From positions 1-11,936 of the forward strand of contig CAYUNT010000143.1 in the NCBI GenBank assembly GCA_964446285.1: a stretch of 11,936 nucleotides of DNA, written 5' to 3'. Under the pieces are notes generated by a model. That model ran no database searches and had not been told where the DNA came from. It saw only the letters and a list, made by a program, of their open reading frames with translations. The stretch comes from CAYUNT01 sp964446285 (GTDB taxonomy: Bacteria; Sumerlaeota; Sumerlaeia; SLMS01; CAYUNT01). A program made the position numbers and the translations under genes. The first letter of the stretch is position 1. Each line of letters begins with the position of its first letter. This document shows, one piece after another, positions 6,485-11,936 of this stretch.

Positions 6485-9406
6485 ATGAAGCGTTTTCCAA
6501 TATCCATAATTGCAATATGTGCATTGATGCTGGTTTTCGGCTCGCATGCGCTGGCGGAGGCGCAGGAGGCGAATGTGCTGCGAGAATCTGTTGGCGATAT
6601 GGAATTTTCCTTTACCTACGATCGCGGCGCCACGGTGCGTTTGTTCGGCGTGCCTGTCATTCGCGAGTCGTCGTTTTGGATCGTCAACCCCACCTGGACC
6701 GAACACTATTTCGGTGGTGATTTGCAAAAAAACCTGATTGAGACGGCGCGCGTGGAGCCGTTTGCTGGCGGCAAGAAAATCACGCTTCGCATGGATCGCG
6801 CGGAGAAAGATCAATTCCGCGTGGATGGCGAGATGGTATTTTTGCTTTTGCCGGGCAATCGTTACGAGGCATCGCTCGATTTCACTTTCACGAGCCTCAA
6901 GCCGGGCGGCCTGGGTCCGCTGGTGTTCGAATGGAATCCCGCGATGCTCAACGCCACCCTGTTGGCCGGACGCCCCTGCACGCTTTGGGGCGACGGATGG
7001 ACGACAGAGGCAGTTGTGGAAAAACATCCGGCGTTTCTGGAACGCGAGGAACAGCGCCCTTTGGGCACGTCCTTTGAGATGCTCCGTTTGAATTCCCTGA
7101 TCGGGCCAATGTATTTCCGCGGCAGGCCGGCGGCCGAGTGCCAGTTCCTCGATTATCGTATGGGCCAATGGGCCGAGGCAAGCCGTCCGGTGCTGTGGCT
7201 CGGATGGAGCGAATTGCCCGTCATGCCCGGCAAGCGCTATTCCTGCCGCGTGCAGTTTGAATTCCCCGCGAAACTTCCGCAGGCGGCGTCTGATGCCGCT
7301 GCTTCGCCTGCGCCGCCGGCAAAGGCCGCGCTGCTCAAAGTCGATAATGCCCTTTCGCCCAATTGGGGCCGCGATTATGTAATTCCAACTCCGAAATCCA
7401 TGCAACGCGCCAGCGCGCGGTTTGCGCTTGGTTCAGAGGTGAGCGTGTATATCGGAGCCAATCCTGCGCCGGACATTCGCAATGCCGCCGAGTTCCTCCG
7501 CAAGGATTTCCAATCGCTCTATGGCATTTCGGCTAAAATCATCGCGGCGCCATTTCCTTCCGCGACTGATGGCTTGCCGCCCAGGGGCGCCATTGTGATT
7601 GCCTCGGCGGACGACGCTGGCATGGGCAAGGCGCTTTATGAAGCGGGTAAAATCGCACTTCCGCCAAAGGAAAAGGGCTGGGGCGAGGGATACGGACTTC
7701 TCGCCACAGAGCGCGCCGTGATTGTCGTTGGGCAAACGCCCAAAGGGGCCTTCAACGGCGCGATGACGCTTCTGCAGCTCGTGTGTGTGGACGATCGCGG
7801 TGTTTTCATCGGCGGGGCGGCCATCGCGGATTATCCATCGCTCGAATTTCGCGGCGTTCATCATTTTACCGGCAAAGAGGCGGGCGGCCAGGCGGCGCGC
7901 GCGGTGCGGACGCTGATGGCCCGCCACAAAATCAACACGCTCGTTTGGGAATGCCAGCGCCTCGGGTGGAAATCACATCCCGAAGTCTGGAGCGAAGAAT
8001 ACGGAATGACGCTCGACGACGCGCAAAAGGTCATCGACTCGGCGCGGGTGAACAGCGTCGAAATCATTCCGCTTGTTCAATCGCTTTCGCATTCAAAGTG
8101 GATGTTTGAAAACAATCAGCATCTCGAATTTGCCGAAAATCCCTCGCGACTCGACGCCTACAATCCCCTCCATCCGGGCGCGCGCAAGATGGTCTTCGAG
8201 GTCTATGACGAGGCGCTGAAACTCTTCAAGCCGCGCACCTTTCACATCGGCCACGACGAGGTGTTTTTTCGCGACCGGCTCGACTATCTGAATCGCGATC
8301 CATCGCGCCTGACCGACGTGATTATGGAAGACACGCGCATCATCCACGACTGGCTGAAAGAGCGCGGCGTTCGCACGATGCTCTGGAGCGATATGTTCCT
8401 CTATAACGATATGGGCATCGACGCCTGCAACGCCCCGTCAGCCGCCGAGGCGCGCCGCCGCCGCGAACTTCTGCCCAAGGACTCCATCATCTGCGACTGG
8501 CACTATGAACAGCACCAGCCCGAACGTTTCCGAAGCCTCGAACTGTTCAAATCCGAAGGATTCGACGTGATTGGGTGCTCGTGGTTCCGGCCGCCAAATA
8601 TCACGACGCTGGCCGAGGCGTGCGGACGTTTTGGCGCGCTCGGGTTTATGAAAACCACATGGGCGGGCTACAATTTCCAGATCGACGGCAATCCCGACGC
8701 ATGGGTGCAGTATGGCAATACGCTCCTCGCCGGGCAATATGCATGGACGGCGCATAACGTTCCGATTGAAGACCTGCCGTTTAATTTCCGCGAGGTGTTT
8801 CAGGATTTGTGGCGCGAACGCAAGCCCATTACGAAACGCCATCCGGGCGCAGTGGCCGAGCTGGCGCCTGCGTGCAACATGCGTCTCGCCGACGCCTCCT
8901 CCACGGACGGGCTGGCGCTTGCGGATTTTCCGCGCAATCGCGAACTCTTTGGCGAAACGCGGTTTAGCGTGCAGGCAAACGCAAAGGGCGAGGACGCGAT
9001 TCTCTTCGATGGCCTCTTCAATCCGCCCGGGCGATGGCCAAAAAGTCTGTCGATCGCCGCGAACGGGATGTTGTGTTCCGAAGCGCATTTCCTCCTTGCG
9101 GCCACGCGCCTCACCGAGTTGGACACGCGCCTGGGCAGCGTCATCATTCATTATGCAGACGGCTCTGCCAAAGAAGCGCCGCTCTTGTATGGCAAAGACA
9201 TCTTCGCAGTGGATGACCTGCGCGTGGGCAATTCGAGCCGCGTGGCATGGAAAGGGAAAAACCAGCGCGGGCTTTGGATGCAGTTCAACGACTTGGCTTG
9301 GACGAACCCCTCGCCGGAAAAGCCCGTGGACTCGATAGAGTTTGTCTCCGCCGGGCGTGAGTCTTCGCCGATTTTGCTCGCCGCCACCTTTGTCGAGGCG
9401 AAGTAG
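6485..9406 (+). CDS. secreted GH20-like beta-N-acetylhexosaminidase, multidomain
   Basis: Exported glycosidase of 973 aa, probably removing terminal beta-linked GlcNAc or GalNAc from a glycan before uptake. Residues 1-24 are a signal peptide (MKRFPISIIAICALMLVFG, likely cleavage after ALA) without a lipobox. Residues about 28-260 form a beta-rich domain I cannot assign, then comes an Ala/Pro linker (about 264-282). Residues about 296-445 resemble the GH20 N-terminal alpha/beta domain (YVIPTPKSMQ, GYGLLATERAVIVVGQTPKG). The GH20 barrel starts at YPSLEFRGVHHF (about 449) and includes NSVEIIPLVQSLSH, HIGHDE with the catalytic pair Asp591-Glu592, WSDMF and KTTWAGYNF. Canonical members read HxGGDE, so the second Gly is His here. 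The last 180 or so residues form another beta-rich region, possibly carbohydrate-binding. ATG 6485 has AAAGGA 6 bases upstream; ATG 6481 is in another frame. The 75-base gap after the permease shows no terminator, so the gene probably belongs to the operon. Family membership is fairly sure, substrate is not. Confidence 0.82.
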   Translation: MKRFPISIIAICALMLVFGSHALAEAQEANVLRESVGDMEFSFTYDRGATVRLFGVPVIRESSFWIVNPTWTEHYFGGDLQKNLIETARVEPFAGGKKITLRMDRAEKDQFRVDGEMVFLLLPGNRYEASLDFTFTSLKPGGLGPLVFEWNPAMLNATLLAGRPCTLWGDGWTTEAVVEKHPAFLEREEQRPLGTSFEMLRLNSLIGPMYFRGRPAAECQFLDYRMGQWAEASRPVLWLGWSELPVMPGKRYSCRVQFEFPAKLPQAASDAAASPAPPAKAALLKVDNALSPNWGRDYVIPTPKSMQRASARFALGSEVSVYIGANPAPDIRNAAEFLRKDFQSLYGISAKIIAAPFPSATDGLPPRGAIVIASADDAGMGKALYEAGKIALPPKEKGWGEGYGLLATERAVIVVGQTPKGAFNGAMTLLQLVCVDDRGVFIGGAAIADYPSLEFRGVHHFTGKEAGGQAARAVRTLMARHKINTLVWECQRLGWKSHPEVWSEEYGMTLDDAQKVIDSARVNSVEIIPLVQSLSHSKWMFENNQHLEFAENPSRLDAYNPLHPGARKMVFEVYDEALKLFKPRTFHIGHDEVFFRDRLDYLNRDPSRLTDVIMEDTRIIHDWLKERGVRTMLWSDMFLYNDMGIDACNAPSAAEARRRRELLPKDSIICDWHYEQHQPERFRSLELFKSEGFDVIGCSWFRPPNITTLAEACGRFGALGFMKTTWAGYNFQIDGNPDAWVQYGNTLLAGQYAWTAHNVPIEDLPFNFREVFQDLWRERKPITKRHPGAVAELAPACNMRLADASSTDGLALADFPRNRELFGETRFSVQANAKGEDAILFDGLFNPPGRWPKSLSIAANGMLCSEAHFLLAATRLTELDTRLGSVIIHYADGSAKEAPLLYGKDIFAVDDLRVGNSSRVAWKGKNQRGLWMQFNDLAWTNPSPEKPVDSIEFVSAGRESSPILLAATFVEAK

Positions 9407-9451
9407 CCAGCCCTTGGCCGCCTGCCGATTTTAAGGCTTTTATATTTGATC

Positions 9452-9497
9452 TGACATGCCTTTTTTTATCTGTTGACGATTTGACATGTCTCTGTCA
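9452..9497. promoter_or_regulatory. TGACATG repeats in the gap before the phosphoesterase gene
   Basis: The 163-base gap (9407-9569) is more AT-rich than the coding DNA around it. It has TGACATG at 9452-9458 and again at 9482-9488, 30 bases apart (about three turns), a T7 run between them (9461-9467), and an inverted pair TGACA (9482-9486) / TGTCA (9493-9497). TTGACG (9473) and TTGACA (9481) look like -35 boxes, but no good -10 sits 16-18 bases downstream of either. This may be a regulated promoter region for a separate transcription unit. I see no clear terminator for the operon before it. Confidence 0.3.
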
Positions 9498-9569
9498 GCA
9501 AGCGGTCTGCTTTTGGGGTAGGTATTTCTCCAGGCACACTCTCGTTTTATGGAAAAAGGACTTTTTGTC

Positions 9570-11564
9570 ATGCCCAGGACCATGATTTCCGCCCACCGCA
9601 TTCCGAACGCCGCGCACGCCGCGAAAAACGCCCAAATCGCCGCGCTCATTTTTCCGATGTGGCTGCTATTCTCCCTTTCGCTCCAGGCTGCAACCGTTAC
9701 AGGACAATGGGATTTCCAGTCGGGCGATCTTTCGGCGACTACCGGGCAGGCGCTCGAATACATGGACGGTCCGTCGGGAAGCACGGCGGCCGGGACGGCA
9801 TTTGGCGCGGCAAGTTCTTTCGGGTTGCCGCCGATTGGCGGAGTGGATCGCGCTGTCATGCGGATTCCCGCTCGCACCAACACAATGGGATACAAAATGT
9901 ATCCCGGCATTGCGGCCAATGGCGGCGGAATATATGTCAATCAATACACGATGGTAATGGACTTGTATTTTCCCGCAAAGATTCTTGAGGAATACAAGGC
10001 TCTCTATAACGCAGCGACGTTGAACTCGAATGCCGCGGACATGTATGTATATGGGGGGGCGCTCGGCATTCCGGGCCAGTTTGCAGGTGTCATTAACAGC
10101 GACACTTGGCACCGCATCGCCTGGACGGTCAACGGAACCATCATGAAAAAATATGTCGATGGCGCCTTGGCGGATACACAAACCCTGGACGCTGTGGACG
10201 GGCGCTGGTCGCTCTATACGGCGGCCGATAACAAGCCCACGCTCTTGTTCACAAGCGTTGGCGGAGACCCAACGGTGTTTTACGTCAGCCACGTCGAAAT
10301 TCGCGACGGCGTGATGACCGACGCCGAGATTCTGGCTTTGGGCGGCCCCAACGGAAGCCTCGGATTCATCACGCTGCCTTTCCTTCAAAATGTGAAAACC
10401 GACGGCATCACGATCATGTTCGAGCGCAATAAAAACACCGCTGCCACCTTGGAATATGGCGAGACGGCATCCTACGGGTCTTCTGTGGCGTGTTCGGTCG
10501 CGACCTCTGCCAATGGCACCTACATTCACAAGGCGGTTCTGACTGGCCTGACCCCGGGGAGAACGTATCATTACCGCGCCGTGGTCAGCGGCATGGCGGG
10601 GGCTGACGGCACATTCCGGACCGCGCCCGCCGTCGAGGAGGATTTTCGATTCGGATACTGGGCCGATAGCCAGGGCGCTGTGAGCAATGGCGTGAACCCG
10701 TATGAGCCAGTGATTTCGATTTTCAAGCACATGGTGAGCCGCGGAGTGGCGTTTGCGGTCGGCGGGGGGGATTTCTCGGAAAACGGCTCAAGTGTTTATG
10801 ACACACGGCGCTATTGCCTGGACCGCCTGCACAAATACATCGGGCAATCGGTTCCCTGGTTTGCGGCCTGGGGAAATCACGACAGCTACGATTCCGGCGG
10901 CAACATTATTACTTCTGTGAATTTCATTCGCCAGTTTGCTGACATGCCCAGCAAAGACAGGGCAGGCTTTACTGCCGGCACCGGATCGTTTTCATTCAAC
11001 TATTCGGGATGTCATTTCATCTGCCTCGACGCTCCTTATGTTTTGAACCCTGGAACTCCTGCGCAATACGACATCACAAATGGCTGGCTGCTGAATGACC
11101 TGCAATCGGCTGAATCACAATCGGCGCGATTCCGTTTTCTGTTCATTCATTACCCGCCTTATTGCGAGTTGTGGTATAGCGGCGAGGCAAACCTGCGCGC
11201 GGATTTGGTTCCTTTGATGGAGCAATACAACGTGTCGGCTTGCTTCTCGGGGCATGTCCACGAGCACGAATGCGGCGAGCAAAACGGGGTTCATTATATT
11301 ATCTCCGGAGGCGCGTCGTGGCTGGATACGGGCGAATCGCTCGTCTATAACTGGCCGCTCATTACCGTAGGCGGATACAATACAATGTCCGGCGCGACCA
11401 TTGGCGGCTGCCTGCACAATTACCTGGAAATCGCAGTGAGCGGCAATCAGTGCACAGTAGATATGCACGCTTTCAATCCTGATGGCTCTTACCGTGGAAT
11501 CGCAGACACAGTAACGTTCGCGTCGCCAAGGACCGCCGTGGAGGATTGGCCGCTTTACAATTAA
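9570..11564 (+). CDS. secreted LamG / fibronectin-like / calcineurin-type metallophosphoesterase
   Basis: Exported protein of 664 aa, predicted to hydrolyse phosphate esters with two bound metal ions. The N-terminus carries a signal peptide (hydrophobic stretch IAALIFPMWLLFSLSLQA, about residues 22-40). Residues about 42-260 are a LamG/concanavalin-type sandwich (INSDTWHRIAWTVNG, KKYVDGALADTQTLD, VSHVEIRDGVMTDAEI). Residues about 265-355 are a fibronectin-like domain as in purple acid phosphatases (YIHKAVLTGLTPGRTYHYRA). The catalytic domain follows: Asp366 in WADSQ, Asp401 in GGDFSENG, Asn436-His437 in GNHD, His527 in FIHYPP, and His562/His564 in GHVH. The first motif is DxQ rather than the textbook DxH. 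ATG 9570 is preferred over ATG 9549 because AAAAGGA lies 9 bases upstream of it. The gap and its own possible promoter suggest transcription apart from the transport operon. The natural substrate is unknown; release of phosphate from glycans or nucleotides is possible. Confidence 0.85.
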   Translation: MPRTMISAHRIPNAAHAAKNAQIAALIFPMWLLFSLSLQAATVTGQWDFQSGDLSATTGQALEYMDGPSGSTAAGTAFGAASSFGLPPIGGVDRAVMRIPARTNTMGYKMYPGIAANGGGIYVNQYTMVMDLYFPAKILEEYKALYNAATLNSNAADMYVYGGALGIPGQFAGVINSDTWHRIAWTVNGTIMKKYVDGALADTQTLDAVDGRWSLYTAADNKPTLLFTSVGGDPTVFYVSHVEIRDGVMTDAEILALGGPNGSLGFITLPFLQNVKTDGITIMFERNKNTAATLEYGETASYGSSVACSVATSANGTYIHKAVLTGLTPGRTYHYRAVVSGMAGADGTFRTAPAVEEDFRFGYWADSQGAVSNGVNPYEPVISIFKHMVSRGVAFAVGGGDFSENGSSVYDTRRYCLDRLHKYIGQSVPWFAAWGNHDSYDSGGNIITSVNFIRQFADMPSKDRAGFTAGTGSFSFNYSGCHFICLDAPYVLNPGTPAQYDITNGWLLNDLQSAESQSARFRFLFIHYPPYCELWYSGEANLRADLVPLMEQYNVSACFSGHVHEHECGEQNGVHYIISGGASWLDTGESLVYNWPLITVGGYNTMSGATIGGCLHNYLEIAVSGNQCTVDMHAFNPDGSYRGIADTVTFASPRTAVEDWPLYN

Positions 11565-11586
11565 AGACTGCGTGAAAAACCTGAGA

Positions 11587-11651
11587 GAAAACCTTGCGGG
11601 GACATCCACGCCGCCAAAGGTTTTCGGACAAGGGGTGCTTGTCCGAATTTT
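11587..11651 (+). terminator. two abutting hairpins, second one terminator-like
   Basis: Hairpin one pairs GAAAACCTT (11587-11595) with AAGGTTTTC (11617-11625) and has an inner GCGG/CCGC stem. Hairpin two is a perfect 10-bp stem, TTCGGACAAG (11623-11632) with CTTGTCCGAA (11638-11647), loop GGGTG, followed by TTTTATT. They share three bases (11623-11625). Lying 23 bases after the phosphoesterase stop, hairpin two is a plausible Rho-independent terminator for that gene, although its T run is short. Confidence 0.65.
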
Positions 11652-11784
11652 ATTAAGCGGCGGCGAGGTTATCGTGGGCGCATCTCATACCAATTTCCCA
11701 TGATGCTGTGCCATATTATCCCGGCTGGTGAAAAGGATTCCCAGGTGAAAGTGAAAGGACTTAGAAAATGGGATCAGAATCCTC

Positions 11785-11803
11785 AGCCTGCTCAAAGCAG
11801 GCT
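11785..11803. repeat. perfect 8-bp hairpin
   Basis: AGCCTGCT and AGCAGGCT are separated by a 3-base CAA loop. No T run follows on either strand (AAAAT on the right), so it is not a standard terminator. It lies in the otherwise gene-free stretch 11652-11936 and may be part of a larger dispersed repeat together with the hairpins to its right. Confidence 0.6.
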
Positions 11804-11823
11804 AAAATCCGAAAAACGCCAAT

Positions 11824-11863
11824 TCTTCACGGCGCTGTGTTCTATGGTCGCGTCCTGTGAAGA
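11824..11863. repeat. inverted repeat with long loop
   Basis: TCTTCAC (11824-11830) pairs with GTGAAGA (11857-11863) across a 26-base loop. The stem is short and could be chance, but it lies between two perfect hairpins in a non-coding stretch. Confidence 0.3.
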
Positions 11864-11899
11864 GAATGGTCCGCAGGAACTGTTCAAAGTTGCTGGTGG

Positions 11900-11936
11900 C
11901 ACGGGCATCTTGCCCGTGATTCCGGTGGCTTGGGCG
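11900..11936. repeat. REP-like palindromic repeat, cut by the window edge
   Basis: CACGGGCA (11900-11907) and TGCCCGTG (11911-11918) form a perfect 8-bp stem with loop TCT. The flanking unit GGTGGC followed by two bases and GGGC occurs at 11895-11906 and again at 11924-11935, so a second hairpin probably starts at the edge. Translations of this element (GGTGILPV forward, GQDARAT reverse) are known as false peptide calls in several poorly cultured bacterial genomes, which marks it as a dispersed intergenic repeat rather than coding DNA. Confidence 0.6.

Larger units (their letters stand above)
11700..11936 (+). other. frame open to the window edge through repeat DNA, probably not a gene
   Basis: A forward frame from ATG 11700 (or ATG 11703) stays open for 79 codons to the right edge. 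It contains NPQPAQSRLKS, encoded by one hairpin, and ends in GGTGILPVIPVAWA, encoded by the REP-like repeat. Such peptides are familiar as false gene calls across intergenic repeats. No ribosome binding site precedes 11700. The reverse strand is open over part of the same region, as expected of palindromic DNA. Sequence beyond the edge would decide. Confidence 0.2.

Noticed and set aside
6317..7405. Reverse-strand open frame of 362 codons
   Set aside because: It is antisense to the permease end and the GH20-like gene, with shadow-type composition and no recognisable motif.
9666..10730. Reverse-strand open frame of 354 codons
   Set aside because: It is antisense to the LamG-phosphoesterase gene, whose domains are clear; the reverse product has no recognisable features.
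11700..11936. CRISPR array in the repeat-rich tail
   Set aside because: The repeats are different short hairpins without regular spacing or equal-length spacers, and no cas gene is present.

Overview
The window holds a carbohydrate-uptake locus from a Gram-negative-type bacterium of moderately high GC. I lean towards a PVC-group or similar poorly cultured lineage (Lentisphaerae, Kiritimatiellae, Verrucomicrobia, Planctomycetes). The grounds are a secreted GH20-like enzyme with an HIGHDE active site, a LamG plus calcineurin-type phosphoesterase fusion, and palindromic repeats that read 'GGTGILPV' on one strand and 'GQDARAT' on the other. There is no rRNA or marker gene, so the lineage is a guess.

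Left edge (1 to about 300): no complete gene. Positions 179-223 are the 3' half of a tRNA-Val (anticodon CAC) with an encoded CCA end. It runs from the anticodon loop through an intact T arm to the acceptor 3' strand, but the matching 5' half is decayed or replaced. A strong Rho-independent terminator follows at 245-280. This looks like the distal attachment site of an integrative element, which would lie to the left, outside the window. Positions 281-585 are non-coding and carry three short palindromes (442-515) suited to operator sites, plus a weak promoter candidate.

Main operon (586-9406, all + strand): a GH31 alpha-glycosidase without signal peptide, a membrane-anchored ABC substrate-binding protein, two MalF/MalG-type permeases (the second overlapping the first by 4 bases), and a secreted multidomain GH20-like beta-hexosaminidase. 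The likely logic is extracytoplasmic trimming of a glycan by the GH20 enzyme, capture by the anchored binding protein, import through the permease pair, and cytoplasmic hydrolysis by the GH31 enzyme. No ATPase and no regulator are present, so a shared MsmX/MalK-type ATPase elsewhere is expected.

Right part (9570-11564): after a 163-base gap with a repeated TGACATG motif, a secreted LamG / fibronectin-like / metallophosphoesterase protein, probably a separate transcription unit. It is followed by two abutting hairpins (11587-11651), the second terminator-like. The last 285 bases hold several perfect hairpins and a REP-like repeat that runs off the end. I see no convincing gene there, although one frame stays open to the edge.
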